A DNA stretch of 64,000 nt from an uncultured Rhodoblastus sp. (GTDB lineage Bacteria > Pseudomonadota > Alphaproteobacteria > Rhizobiales > Beijerinckiaceae). This document shows positions 38,469 to 50,134 of the stretch, piece after piece. Below the pieces are notes generated by a model that searched no databases, was not told where the DNA came from, and worked only from the letters and a program-made list of their open reading frames with translations. Where the stretch lies: assembly GCF_903903185.1 (NCBI RefSeq), contig NZ_CAIUXT010000136.1:1-64000 (forward strand), read 5' to 3'. Both the position numbers and the translations under genes were made by a program. How positions within the stretch are numbered: position 1 is the first letter of the stretch; each line of letters opens with the position of its first letter.

Positions 38469-39101
38469 TCAACCGGCGCCAAGCGGCTTCATGCCTTGGC
38501 CCCCCAACGCGCGCGCGACGCCGGCGTCCTGTTCCATCGCCGCGCGGAACCTTGCCAGATTGGCAAAAGTCCTTATGCCCCCGGGGAGGTTGTCCACCCA
38601 GCGGGTCAGGACATAAAGATAGGCGTCGGCGACCGAGCGATGGCCGAACAGGGTGTTGCGCCCCGCCAGCCGCGCATCGAGCGTCGCCATGTGCGCGGCG
38701 ACCTGCTCAAGCGATTTGCGCTTCACCCGGTCGAACCTGCTTTCGTCGTCGAAAAAGCGCTGCGGCGCAAAAAACGGTCCGAAAGCGACGTGAACTTCGC
38801 TCGTCAGATAGGACAAGGTTTCGTAAAGCGCGAAGCGGGCGAGCGAGTCGCCAACGGGCGCGCCAATGCCGGCCTGCGGATGGCGGTCGACCAGCCAGGT
38901 CAGGATCGCGGCGGCCTGGGTGAAGACGCGGCCATCGTCCAGCGCCACGGCGGGAACCTTGCCGCCGGGATTGATCGCCAGATAATCGGGCGCAAGGTTA
39001 TCGCCGTGTTTCATCAAAACCAGCTCATAGGGCTCGCCGATCCATTCGAGCGCAATATGCACGGAGAGGGCGCAAGTGCCCGGCATTGAATAAAGTTTCA
39101 T
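38469..39101 (-). CDS. Glutathione S-transferase, beta-class-like
   Basis: The 210-residue cytosolic protein begins MKLYSMPGTCALSVHIAL, the beta-class GST opening with catalytic Cys10. The thioredoxin-like N-domain continues with INPGGKVPAVALDDGRVFTQAAAIL, the glutathione-binding segment, and an all-helical C-domain follows (HRSVADAYLYVLTRW). In-frame sequence upstream of the ATG at 39101 is not conserved. The substrate is unknown. Confidence 0.92.
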   Translation of the reverse strand: MKLYSMPGTCALSVHIALEWIGEPYELVLMKHGDNLAPDYLAINPGGKVPAVALDDGRVFTQAAAILTWLVDRHPQAGIGAPVGDSLARFALYETLSYLTSEVHVAFGPFFAPQRFFDDESRFDRVKRKSLEQVAAHMATLDARLAGRNTLFGHRSVADAYLYVLTRWVDNLPGGIRTFANLARFRAAMEQDAGVARALGGQGMKPLGAG

Positions 39102-39410
39102 CGATAGCCCCAAGGGGTTGCGCTGCGATCCGCCGCGAGCCGGGAAAGAACAGCCTGGCATTTCGCCCGGGTCGTTTCAAGCTCGACGCCGCCCGAAACT
39201 ATGGCTCGGAAGTTAGTTTAACGAAGCCGTCACGCCCATGCTTGTCCAAGACTTTGGAGTCCTTTAACTGAAAAAGTCCGGCCCGACTCTTGGCGGCGCC
39301 CTGAGGCCGTGTTAATTATTAACAACGATGCAGGAAAAAATTTGGCGTTTCCTGCGGGCATCGGGGTCAAAGCAAAACTATTGAGCCACTCTTCGCTTGG
39401 GGGAACCGTC
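39102..39410. other. Intergenic region between GST and second PEP-CTERM gene
   Basis: About 310 bases upstream of two divergent genes. It holds the AT-rich ttaattattaacaac stretch near 39313, a plausible promoter region. No other feature was seen. Confidence 0.35.
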
Positions 39411-40022
39411 ATGCTTGTCAACGACTTGAGATCATCGCTGGTCCGCATGGGAATGGTCGTCGCCATCGGCGGGGCGTCGCTGTTTGCTCCCGCCGCGGAA
39501 GCGGCGGTGCTCGACGGCCAGACGATCGGCGTGAACACTCATAGTGAGGACACGCTGGGCAACGTCCTTGACGGCACGGTATATTACACGATCGCTCCGA
39601 ACAGCAGCCCGACCGGAGCTACGTTTCTGACTGCAATCTATACCGATCAGCAGATCACCTTGACCAATCTGGATTCGAGTTCTTCGGTGACGTTCCTCAG
39701 CAGCGATTTTTTTACGGGGGCGCCTTACGTATTCAACGGCTTGCACTTCCAGCTGAGCGCGCCGACTTTGACCAGCCTGACGATCGATCCGGCCTCGACG
39801 GTCACCGGGGCCGGAGCCTATTTCAACAGTCTTAACCTATGGGTCGGCCTCGCCGGCGTAACCTTCAACACCGGCGACACGCTGATCCTCGATATCAACG
39901 GCTACACACCCCCGACCACCGGCGTGCCGGAGCCCGCGAGCTGGGCTTTGCTGCTGCTCGGTTTCGGCGGCGTGGGCGCGGCGATGCGCCGGGCCAATCG
40001 GCGTGAAACGGTCGAGGCCTGA
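39411..40022 (+). CDS. PEPxxWA-CTERM sorting-domain exported protein
   Basis: The protein has 203 residues with a signal peptide (MGMVVAIGGASLFAPAAEAA). The body is Thr/Ser/Asn-rich with beta-strand character. The C-terminal sorting signal reads VPEPASWALLLLGFGGVGAA then basic RRANRR. The ATG at 39411 follows ggggga, the best site; in-frame sequence upstream is not needed. It is the second PEP-CTERM gene within 2 kb, unrelated in its body to the first, so both may be cargo of one exosortase encoded elsewhere. Confidence 0.87.
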   Translation: MLVNDLRSSLVRMGMVVAIGGASLFAPAAEAAVLDGQTIGVNTHSEDTLGNVLDGTVYYTIAPNSSPTGATFLTAIYTDQQITLTNLDSSSSVTFLSSDFFTGAPYVFNGLHFQLSAPTLTSLTIDPASTVTGAGAYFNSLNLWVGLAGVTFNTGDTLILDINGYTPPTTGVPEPASWALLLLGFGGVGAAMRRANRRETVEA

Positions 40023-40257
40023 TCCTGCGCGGCCTCGAACCCGGATCGCGAGGGTAATTGGGGCGCTGCACAGGCGAGGTTCGCAATTGGTCGAAAGCGC
40101 CACCGATGGCGTTCAAAGCTTTATCGCCGGAATCCGATCGCGAAACAGAGCAGGGCGGCTGCGCACGTCGTGGGCGCACGAGAGCCTATGCCGGCGCCGG
40201 CTTACGAGATCGCGACCGATCGACAGGATTTCTTCTGCTGCCGGCCCGGTTGCGGCG
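40023..40257. other. Convergent intergenic region
   Basis: About 235 bases between two convergent genes. No terminator with a T-tract was found. Confidence 0.3.
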
Positions 40258-41010
40258 TCATTTCCGACGGGAAGGCGTGACCCGAAGCGTGTTTTCCGGG
40301 TGGGTCGAAGATTGACCTTCCTCTGGCATATAGCCCCCGACAAATCGGATCGTTCGACCATCCGGTGACTGGATGGTCTGTTCGAGCGGGTTTTCCGTCT
40401 TGATCTCGGAGCCGTCGATGCCCGCGTATTTTTTTCCGCCTGGCGAGGCCCCGGCGGAAAGAGACGCGCCGTATTGATTGGCAAGCTGGGCAAAACCGGA
40501 GAGACGCACCCTCAAAGACTTTGCAACGCGTCTGTCGTCTGCCGCAAGGAAACTGCCGTCTTCGCCCCGGTCCGGATCGAAGACCACCGCGCCAGACTGC
40601 GTCACCAGGACGTCGCCGCGACGCAAAGTTTCATCGTGCGCGATCAAATAATCGATCGCTTCCTGTGTATCTTTTTGCGTCGTTTCCGTGCAGCCGCAGA
40701 AACGATGAGAGAAGCTCGCGCTGCTCAAAAATTTCTCGTCCTCCGACAGTTTGGGCCGACCGTCGGATTTTTGGCTGGCGTTACTCTTCGGTTTGTGATG
40801 CGCCACCTTTCTGATTTGCCCCCCACATGCCCCATGGGAGCAGGAGGGGCGCACATGCGAAGCGGATCGATGGGCAATCGCGGACTTTTCCTCCTTGGGG
40901 GACATAAATCCGAAAATCGATTCCAGAAATCCGGCGGCGCGAACCGAAGGACACATGACGATCCATAGGGTCGCCGCCACGGCCAAATTCAGACGGCGCG
41001 ATTTACGCAT
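40258..41010 (-). CDS. Secreted protein of unknown function, cysteine-bearing
   Basis: The 250-residue protein has a signal peptide (RRLNLAVAATLWIVMCPSVRA). The mature part has a basic, His/Lys/Ser-rich stretch, a CGC motif (FCGCTETT) and a C-terminal segment starting RRGDVLVTQSGAVVFDPDRG. The length and late conserved region suggest a periplasmic or surface protein. I do not recognise the family. There is no operon partner. Confidence 0.65.
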   Translation of the reverse strand: MRKSRRLNLAVAATLWIVMCPSVRAAGFLESIFGFMSPKEEKSAIAHRSASHVRPSCSHGACGGQIRKVAHHKPKSNASQKSDGRPKLSEDEKFLSSASFSHRFCGCTETTQKDTQEAIDYLIAHDETLRRGDVLVTQSGAVVFDPDRGEDGSFLAADDRRVAKSLRVRLSGFAQLANQYGASLSAGASPGGKKYAGIDGSEIKTENPLEQTIQSPDGRTIRFVGGYMPEEGQSSTHPENTLRVTPSRRK

Positions 41011-42261
41011 TTTCAGCCTCCAAAGTTCGCCTCAAGGATGAGGTCGCGTAATTTTCCCTTAGCCGTTTTGACGGCAAAGGCATGCCAAGGGAGATTTCAG
41101 GGGCTCGGCGACCAATTGCCGTCGCCGGTCCAGGCCCGGGGATGTATTGGCGGCAATCGTTCGCCAATCACGCTCTGCGACGCGGTTCTCGCAGAAACGT
41201 CGTCGATCGATGCGTTCGCGTCACTGGCGGGGCGGCCCGAAGCCATTGGCGGCGGCAGGCCCATTGGCCTCACACCCGGCGGTAGAACAGCGCACAGTTT
41301 GATCCGTTTCTTCGACGGCGTGTAATGGTCTTGACCTGCATGCGCCCACCCTGACTTTGCAATTCGCCGACCCGTCAAAAACGATGTCGCGGCTCCACCT
41401 TCCGCAAGGAAGGGGCCACCCGACAGCAGGCCGCCGCAAAGGTGCAACTCATTCTTTTATAACGATTTTTTAAGAAAAAGTCTACGGCCCTGGATCGCAA
41501 AACGCCAAGCCGCGCGGTTTGGAATCCCGAAATGCAAATCGCAAATTCTCAGGCTGCGTTTTCATCCCTGGAAAAGCGGCAGCTTGTAAACTCGGTTGGT
41601 TCCATAATATTGATTATGCGAATCGAGGATGCGGCGGCGCGGGCCGATCTGGCGCGGTCACGCAGCGCGGAGCCTCCCCCGTTCGCTTGTTCGTGGATTG
41701 GTCGGCCTGGCGAATGTCGGCGCCGGGATGGCGCGCAAACGCTCTCGCGCCATCGATGCGCCATGCGCGAGGCCTCTCGCCATTTGGAAAGCCTCGGACG
41801 GCTTGCATTGCAATTTGACGCCCGCAGAAGACGCCGATCGCGGCGAAGCTGAGTTGGAATTTTCCGCGTCACGCCGTTGTGCGCCCGGCGCGCCACGGCG
41901 CGGATCGTTGCCGCGTTGGCCGTTGTCGCCGAGCGATCCCTCAGGGCGGCGCCAAAATCGCCGCGTTCACAGAAATGTGAACTTGGCCGTGATTTGCGGC
42001 GGCGCTTACCCTAAGACGAATTGTCGCACGGAAAGCCCGCTTTTTCGTCAGTCTTCCGGCGTTTTTCCACCGCAAGCAATCTAGCCAGACCGGCCCATTT
42101 GCTGCTAAAAGGCTATTGCGCGGGCTCTGGAATAAAAAAATTACACCATCGGCTAGCGTTTCCGACCGACCGCACGGGGTTGGTTCGGGAGCATGGCGGC
42201 GTCTGGATGTTTTTGGCTCCCGGCGTGCTGAATGAAATGAGTCGGAGATTAATAGGCGGAC
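41011..42261. other. 1.25-kb region with no supported gene
   Basis: Several short frames exist on both strands but none has family features or consistent codon use. A perfect operator-like inverted repeat, gttcaca-gaaa-tgtgaac, lies at 41965-41982. A hairpin cgggagc/gctcccg spans 42186-42222 in the leader of the cold-shock gene. The long leader may be structured, as in cspA-type genes. Confidence 0.5.
41965..41982. promoter_or_regulatory. Operator-like perfect inverted repeat
   Basis: The arms gttcaca and tgtgaac are separated by gaaa. It lies 280 bases upstream of the cold-shock gene. The binding protein is unknown; the size suits a dimeric helix-turn-helix regulator. Confidence 0.45.
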
Positions 42262-42951
42262 ATGAGCAAAGGTAGAGATTTTCGAGGACCAAGGAAGCGC
42301 GGTTTTGATGATGACGCGCCCTCACCGTACGACGCCCCGCGCCAGTTTCGTCAGCCCCGCGCGCCGTTCGGCAGTCCGCCTCCGGGTGGAGGCTTTGGCG
42401 GCGAAGGCGGTTTTGCCAGTTCTCCCGCCTCCGCGCCAGCAGGCGGCGGCGCCACGGTGGATGCCATCGTCAAATGGTTCAAGGGCGACAAGGGCTTCGG
42501 CTTTGTCGAACTGGCCAATGGCAGCGGCGACGCCTTCTTGCACATCGGTGCGCTGCAATCGGCCGGTTATGAGACCGTGCCGCCGGGCGCCAAGCTGAAA
42601 GTTCTCGTCGCCAATGGCGTCAAGGGCCAGCAGGTCACCCGCGTGCTCGAAGTCGATACCGCCGGCGCCACCGAGCGCGCGCCACAGCGCTCGTTCGACT
42701 CGCCGCGCCCGCCGGCCCGCCGCGCTCCCGATCTTTCCTCCGCCGTCGATATCGAGGGCGCGGTGAAATGGTTCGACGGCGCGAAGGGTTTTGGTTTCGT
42801 TCAGGCCAATGACGGCGGCAAGGACGTCTTCGTTCATATTTCGATCCTCGGCGCCGCCGGCATCCAGCAGCTTGCCGAAGGCCAGCCGGTGTCGATGAAG
42901 GTCGTGGACACCCAGAAGGGCCGCGAGGCGGTCGCCATTTCGCTCGTCTGA
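42262..42951 (+). CDS. Double cold-shock-domain protein
   Basis: The 229-residue protein has a disordered N-terminus rich in Gly, Pro and Arg (about residues 1-65), then two cold-shock domains. The first has VKWFKGDKGFGFVEL and DAFLHIGAL; the second has VKWFDGAKGFGFVQ and DVFVHISIL, both with the RNP1/RNP2-type aromatic residues that bind single-stranded nucleic acid. Two-domain CspA-family proteins are typical of alphaproteobacteria and act as RNA chaperones or regulators in cold or stationary phase. An aggcgg ribosome site precedes the ATG. A strong terminator follows. Confidence 0.93.
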   Translation: MSKGRDFRGPRKRGFDDDAPSPYDAPRQFRQPRAPFGSPPPGGGFGGEGGFASSPASAPAGGGATVDAIVKWFKGDKGFGFVELANGSGDAFLHIGALQSAGYETVPPGAKLKVLVANGVKGQQVTRVLEVDTAGATERAPQRSFDSPRPPARRAPDLSSAVDIEGAVKWFDGAKGFGFVQANDGGKDVFVHISILGAAGIQQLAEGQPVSMKVVDTQKGREAVAISLV

Positions 42952-43006
42952 GCTTTTTGGCTTCGATGGATTTATTCAAAGCAGGGCGCAGGCGCCGGTG
43001 ATATCG

Positions 43007-43040
43007 AGAGCAGGGCGCCAGCGCCCTGCTCTTTTGTTTT
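43007..43040 (+). terminator. Rho-independent terminator of the cold-shock gene
   Basis: Self-complementary 12-base arms (agagcagggcgc / gcgccctgctct) flank a two-base centre and are followed by tttgtttt. It lies 55 bases after the cold-shock stop and ten bases before mazG. A partial copy (gcagggcgcaggcgcc) lies just upstream at 42981. Confidence 0.8.
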
Positions 43041-43049
43041 GGAGTTTAC

Positions 43050-43880
43050 ATGCAGCCGTCGCGCGAACTCTCTCGTCTCCTGGAGATCATGGCCGCCCTG
43101 CGCACGCCCGGAACCGGCTGCGCCTGGGATCTGGTGCAGGATTTCAGGAGCATAGCCCCCTATGCGATCGAGGAGGCCTGCGAGGTCGTGGATGCGATCG
43201 AACGCGAGGATTTCGTCGATCTGCGCGATGAACTCGGCGACCTGCTGCTGCAGGTGGTTTTTCACGCCCGCATGGCTCAGGAACGCGAGTTGTTCGATTT
43301 CGGCGGCGTCGTCGAAGCCGTCACGACCAAGATGATCCGCCGCCATCCGCATGTGTTCGGCGAACCCGAGCAGCGCACGCCGGAAGCGGTGGAAGGGGTC
43401 TGGGCTGAAATCAAGGCGCAGGAAAAGGCCGAAAAGGCGGCGGCCCGGCGCGCCGCCGGCCTGCCCGAGGCGGCGCGTCAGGGCCTGCTCGCCGATGTTC
43501 CCTCCGCCCTGCCCGCCTTGACCCGCGCGATAAAACTTCAGGAAAAAGCCTCGAAAGTCGGCTTCGACTGGAACGACGCCCGTCTCGTGCTGGCGAAGAT
43601 TCGCGAGGAATGCGACGAGGTCGAGGAAGCGCTGGAGCGGGGCGACATGGCGCATGTCGCCGACGAGGTCGGCGACGTGCTGTTCGCCGTCGCCAATCTG
43701 GCCCGCCACGCCCGGACCGACGCCGAAAGCGCGCTGCGCCGGACCAACGCCAAATTCGAGCGCCGTTTCCGCCATATCGAACAGCGTCTGGCGGCGCAGG
43801 GGAAGGTTTTGGGCCAAGTTCCGCTGCGCGAAATGGATGTATTATGGGACGAGGCCAAGGCGCTGGAAAACGCCGGCTGA
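43050..43880 (+). CDS. mazG: Nucleoside triphosphate pyrophosphohydrolase MazG
   Basis: MazG hydrolyses NTPs to NMP and pyrophosphate and lowers alarmone or damaged-nucleotide levels. The 276-residue protein has two tandem MazG folds. The first has GCAWDLVQDFRSIAPYAIEEACEVVDAI with the E-x-x-E/D metal set (EEACE ... DELGDLLLQVVFHA). The second has EECDEVEEALE and DEVGDVLFAVANLARH. The usual CPWD is CAWD here. It begins ten bases after a terminator and so probably has its own promoter. Confidence 0.95.
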   Translation: MQPSRELSRLLEIMAALRTPGTGCAWDLVQDFRSIAPYAIEEACEVVDAIEREDFVDLRDELGDLLLQVVFHARMAQERELFDFGGVVEAVTTKMIRRHPHVFGEPEQRTPEAVEGVWAEIKAQEKAEKAAARRAAGLPEAARQGLLADVPSALPALTRAIKLQEKASKVGFDWNDARLVLAKIREECDEVEEALERGDMAHVADEVGDVLFAVANLARHARTDAESALRRTNAKFERRFRHIEQRLAAQGKVLGQVPLREMDVLWDEAKALENAG

Positions 43881-43905
43881 AACTTGACAGGTCGCCGCAA
43901 AAGCC

Positions 43906-43980
43906 GTGAACCGCCCGCGTCCTTCGAGACGCGCCTCGCGGCGCTCCCACGGATGAGGGCATTCTATTGATTTCATTGGT
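43906..43980. repeat. Dispersed palindromic repeat, copy B
   Basis: It lies between the convergent mazG and methyltransferase genes. It reads gaaccgcccgcgtccttcga at its start, then gacgcgcct-cgcggcgctc, and ends with ttgatttcatt. It matches copy C (51349 on) over about 70 bases with few differences. Only the first of the two repeat parts is present here. Confidence 0.75.
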
Positions 43981-44011
43981 TCACTTGACGCGCGACTTTT
44001 TCAGTAGCCTG

Positions 44012-44743
44012 TCAAGGCCGGTTCTTGCACAACAGCGCCCGCCAGTGGCGATGGGGCGTCGCCGCCGGTGGCAACTCCTCCAGCGTCTGCAAGGCCAGAC
44101 CGTGGGCGGCCAAGGACTCGATGTTTTCGCGCGTCAGCGGCCAGGGGGGGCCTTCAAGCGCCGGGCTCTCGTCGCGGGCGCGCGCGATGACCAGCAGACG
44201 TCCGCCCGGCTTGACGAACCCGGCGATGGATTTTTGCGCGCCATCGAGAAGCTGCGGCGGCAGCGCCTGCAACGTATAGGTTTCATGGACGAAATCGAAA
44301 GCCTCGTTCCATTCCGGCGGCGGGTCGAACAGGTCGGCGACGCAAAAATGCACGCCCATGTTTTCAAAACGCCCGCGCGCCCAGTCGGCGGCGCGCGACA
44401 CCAGATCGAAACCGGTGACGCGCGCGCCCTGCCCCGCCAGCGCCGCCGCATTGTCGCCGAGGCCGCAGCCGATATCGAGCGCCGCGATTCCGTCAAGACG
44501 CGGATGTTGCGCCAGCCAGTCGAGCAGCAGCGGATGGGCGGCCATATTGCCCCACGGGACTTGCGCCGGATCGCCCTGCGCCAAAGCATAGACCGCCTCG
44601 AACCAGTCGCGCCGGTAAGGATCGTCCGGCCCGGCGCCGGGATTTTTCGCCGGATCGATGGCGTCGAGCCTTTTCCGCGCGGCGGCGCGGCGTTCGGCGG
44701 CAGCCGGATCGAGCGGATCGAAAGGCAGGGGTTTTTCGTTCAT
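44012..44743 (-). CDS. SAM-dependent methyltransferase, TPMT-like
   Basis: The 243-residue cytosolic protein has the class-I motif I LDIGCGLGDNA (near residue 115) and the motif II/III acidic stretches (VTGFDLVSRAADWAR; FDFVHETYTLQALP). The early RRDWFEAVYALAQGDPAQVPWG resembles the thiopurine-methyltransferase-like group, where a Trp-rich segment precedes motif I. The frame continues upstream, but the ATG at 44743 starts the conserved part. It lies downstream of an SDR gene with a 49-base gap. The substrate is unknown. Confidence 0.82.
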   Translation of the reverse strand: MNEKPLPFDPLDPAAAERRAAARKRLDAIDPAKNPGAGPDDPYRRDWFEAVYALAQGDPAQVPWGNMAAHPLLLDWLAQHPRLDGIAALDIGCGLGDNAAALAGQGARVTGFDLVSRAADWARGRFENMGVHFCVADLFDPPPEWNEAFDFVHETYTLQALPPQLLDGAQKSIAGFVKPGGRLLVIARARDESPALEGPPWPLTRENIESLAAHGLALQTLEELPPAATPHRHWRALLCKNRP

Positions 44744-44792
44744 TTTAGGCGGCGATCCGTCCTGTAAGGCTTCCTTCAGCCAACTGCGCCCG

Positions 44793-45593
44793 TCAGTTGA
44801 TCGACAGGGTGCTGCCGCCATCGACGCGCCAGTTCGCGCCGGAGACAAAGCGGGACAGGGGGCTGGCGAGGAAGGCGACGATCGCGCCGAGATCTTCGGG
44901 TTTGCCCATCAATCCGACATCGTTTGGCAGCAGCTCGCCCACCACGGCCTTCTCGATTTCCTCCCAGCTGTCGCCGAAGTGGCGGGTCTTGTTCATCTCG
45001 GTCCAGAAGGCGCGGTTGGAGGGGACGTCGATCAGCCCGGGCGTGACGATGTTGGAGGTGACGCCCGTTCCGCGCAGATGGCGCGCAAGCGACACCGTCA
45101 TGCTCAGCATCGCCCCCTTGGCCGCGCAATATTGCGGCTGCGTCGCCATGGGTTGCCATCCCGAGGCCGAGCCGATGAAGATGATCCGGCCCCAGCCGCG
45201 CTCGCGCATCCCCGGCATGAGCGCCTGGGTGAGGCGGAACGCCGAGACCACATCCGACTCGTAGGTCTTGATCCATGCCTCGCTGGTGGCGTCGTCCCAG
45301 GTGGTCGGATCATAGGAGCCGGCGTTGTTGACGAGAATATCGACCGGGCCGCTCGCGAGCGCCTCGCGTCCGACCGCGGCTGCGCCTTCCTCGGTCGAAA
45401 GGTCGCCGAGCACCACATCCGCCTTGCCGCCCGCGGCGCGGATCGCCTCGCCCACGGCATTGGCGCGCGCCGCATTGCGGCCATGCACGATCGCGGTCGC
45501 GCCCTCGGCGGCGATCGCCCTGGCGATGGCCTCGCCGATACCGGCCGAGGAGCCGGTCACGAGCGCGCGCTTGCCTTCCAGTTCAAGATTCAT
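44793..45593 (-). CDS. Short-chain dehydrogenase/reductase (SDR)
   Basis: The 266-residue protein has the Rossmann cofactor motif TGSSAGIG, NNAG, the catalytic Ser in IGSASGW, and the YxxxK dyad (QYCAAK), all intact. The residues after the second strand (VHGRNAARANAV) favour NADP. The ATG at 45593 is preceded by ggaggagagg, a strong ribosome site; earlier in-frame sequence is not conserved. The substrate is unknown. It probably forms an operon with the downstream methyltransferase. Confidence 0.9.
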   Translation of the reverse strand: MNLELEGKRALVTGSSAGIGEAIARAIAAEGATAIVHGRNAARANAVGEAIRAAGGKADVVLGDLSTEEGAAAVGREALASGPVDILVNNAGSYDPTTWDDATSEAWIKTYESDVVSAFRLTQALMPGMRERGWGRIIFIGSASGWQPMATQPQYCAAKGAMLSMTVSLARHLRGTGVTSNIVTPGLIDVPSNRAFWTEMNKTRHFGDSWEEIEKAVVGELLPNDVGLMGKPEDLGAIVAFLASPLSRFVSGANWRVDGGSTLSIN

Positions 45594-45786
45594 CGGTCCT
45601 CTCCTCCGTTTTTCAGGCGTGACCGCCAGCGGCCCTGTCTGGCCAGGAACGCGAAGGCGCCGGCCAAATCTCCTCCGGCTGGCCGATCCGGCCAATGTCG
45701 TTGGGAGGATGTCGCGCCGCACGCGCTTCGATTTCGTCCCGGCGGAAGACAGGCGCTCCCTGGATGCGGGGAGAAAGGAGCCGCGC

Positions 45787-48519
<2,733 letters not shown>

Positions 48520-48897
48520 AACAGACCCTTGCGCTCAGGGGAAAGGTCTATTCTTCTTAGGTGATTCTCGCGCGGAACGCCAATTTCGCCGGGCCCGCAG
48601 TGATTTCATTTTATTATTTTATTTCAATAGGTTGCGGCGATATTTCGAAGGCGGCGCCAACAAGCCCGCATAAAATCAACCCCCAAAGGCCAAAGGGGGC
48701 GCCCGCCGAAGTTTCACAAGCGCGGCCCTGGAGTTCCCAAATCGGATAGATCCGGAGGCGCCGCCACGGGATGAACCAGTCCGAACCCGGCAAAGGACCG
48801 CCTCGCGACGATCCTTCGCTGTCGCCTCCCGGCGATTTGCCCATCCAGCGGCCGAAAAACCATTCGATGGCTGGTCCCATTGATCTGTTCGCGGAAA
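48520..48897. other. Intergenic region upstream of gyrA with an uncertain small frame
   Basis: About 380 bases. A minus-strand frame of 88 codons (48614-48880, Trp-rich, one hydrophobic segment FGLWGLILCGLVGAA) and a plus-strand frame of 57 codons (from ATG 48771) both exist. Neither resembles a known family and they exclude each other, so I do not call a gene. The gyrA promoter should lie here. Confidence 0.4.
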
Positions 48898-49338
48898 TTA
48901 TCGCAGCGACAGTTGCAGCCCGCTCAGATCGATCGAAAACATGAAGCCGATCTGCCTGCCCTGAAGTTTCAAGTCGACGCCGTTGGAGTTTTGCAGCTGC
49001 GCGACGCGGCCGCCGCCGGCCAGGGCCAGGCCGGCGCCCGCCGCGGTATAAACTCCGGTTATGTCGCGGATGGTGCGAAGATTATGGGCGGTTCCAACCA
49101 GTTGCGCCTTGGAGGCGCCAATCGTCGCGCCAAGGCTGACGCCGCCGATATTGACCGGATAGGTCTTGCCGCGGAAGGTGACCGTACCCCGGCCGCCCGA
49201 CGCGCCGACGATGAATCCGGCCTTGTAAATGGTCAGATTGACGCGGGCGTTCTCGGCCAGAGCGGCGGCGGAGGTCATCGCCACGCCGGCGAGCGCCAGA
49301 GACGCGGCCAGAGCCGCCGAGCGCAGAATTCTGTTCAT
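48898..49338 (-). CDS. Secreted small protein of unknown function
   Basis: The 146-residue protein has a clear signal peptide (RILRSAALAASLALAGVAMTSAAALA). The mature 118 residues read as a beta-rich, Gly-rich domain (TIYKAGFIVGASGGRGTV; NIGGVSLGATIGASKA; AAGAGLALAGGGRVAQLQN; GRQIGFMFSIDLSGLQLSLR). I have seen similar periplasmic proteins in Rhizobiales but cannot name the family. It is probably monocistronic. Confidence 0.72.
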   Translation of the reverse strand: MNRILRSAALAASLALAGVAMTSAAALAENARVNLTIYKAGFIVGASGGRGTVTFRGKTYPVNIGGVSLGATIGASKAQLVGTAHNLRTIRDITGVYTAAGAGLALAGGGRVAQLQNSNGVDLKLQGRQIGFMFSIDLSGLQLSLR

Positions 49339-49531
49339 GAAAATCTCCTGTGATGGGTCGTCGATTGAGGCTGGCGAAAGGTTGGAATGCGCGATTTGGG
49401 CGGGGGGCCCGCGCCTGCGGTCGATCCAGCCGTTGAGACGGCGAGGCTTTGGACCATGCGCGGTAACGGCGGGATGTTAGCTCCGGCGAAACGATTCGGC
49501 CAGAGCCCGTCGCCTGCAAAATGGGGCCGCC

Positions 49532-50029
49532 TCAGTCGGAGCAGTCGCAGGACGGTCCGCTGACATGCTGGGTCAGGACGAAAAACTCGACACGCCGGTT
49601 CCGGCGCATGTCGGCCTCGTTTTGCGGATTGAGCACGAGGCGATGGGCCGACCCCATGCCGAAGGCCTCAAGGCGCAACATATATAGCACCGATCGGGCG
49701 CCGGCCTTTCGGACCAGTTCCGCCTCGAACAGCTTCTTGCCCGATTGCGCGCGCTTGACGCTGACGTCCATCTCGAAAGCCGCCCGCTGCGGCGGATTTA
49801 CGCGCAGCGCGACATCGGCGTGACCGAGAACCACTACGGCGCGCGCCGCCGGATGCCTCGAAAGGCTTGCGAAAACCTGCCCCGCCAGATCGCGGATCTG
49901 CGCCGTCTGCTGCGCCGACAGGCCGGCGACCTCAGTCGCATATTCCGGAAAGTCGGACACGATGCAGTCGGGCCTGCGGGTTGCGACATAAGCGGCGCTG
50001 AGATTGCGCAGGATCGGCAGCGACAGCAT
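49532..50029 (-). CDS. OmpA/MotB-like domain protein without signal peptide
   Basis: The 165-residue protein has an OmpA-like peptidoglycan-binding fold by eye: VVVLGHADVALRV, then FEMDVSVKRAQSGKKLF, FGMGSAHRLVLNPQNEADMRRNRRVEFFVL, which carries the Arg and Asn/Asp pattern of the family. The C-terminus has a CDC motif (SGPSCDCSD). No N-terminal signal or transmembrane helix is seen, which is unusual because the fold normally works in the periplasm. It is divergent from a HExxH protein gene, with 105 bases between them, and both are unlike the housekeeping neighbours ssb and gyrA. Confidence 0.68.
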   Translation of the reverse strand: MLSLPILRNLSAAYVATRRPDCIVSDFPEYATEVAGLSAQQTAQIRDLAGQVFASLSRHPAARAVVVLGHADVALRVNPPQRAAFEMDVSVKRAQSGKKLFEAELVRKAGARSVLYMLRLEAFGMGSAHRLVLNPQNEADMRRNRRVEFFVLTQHVSGPSCDCSD

Positions 50030-50134
50030 CGAAAGGCCCGTGTCAAAACCCGGCTATGGAGCTTTCAAAGCTCGGACTTTTCTGCCAGATTGTCAATCGA
50101 CGCTGGAAGCCTCGCCCTTTAGCAGAGACGCCCG

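Noticed and set aside
41097-41852. Several short frames in the 41-42 kb gap
   Set aside because: All are basic or Ser/Arg-rich with no start signals or conserved motifs.
48614-48880. Small Trp-rich minus-strand frame upstream of gyrA
   Set aside because: An alternative plus-strand frame overlaps it and neither has a known relative; no ribosome site decides between them.
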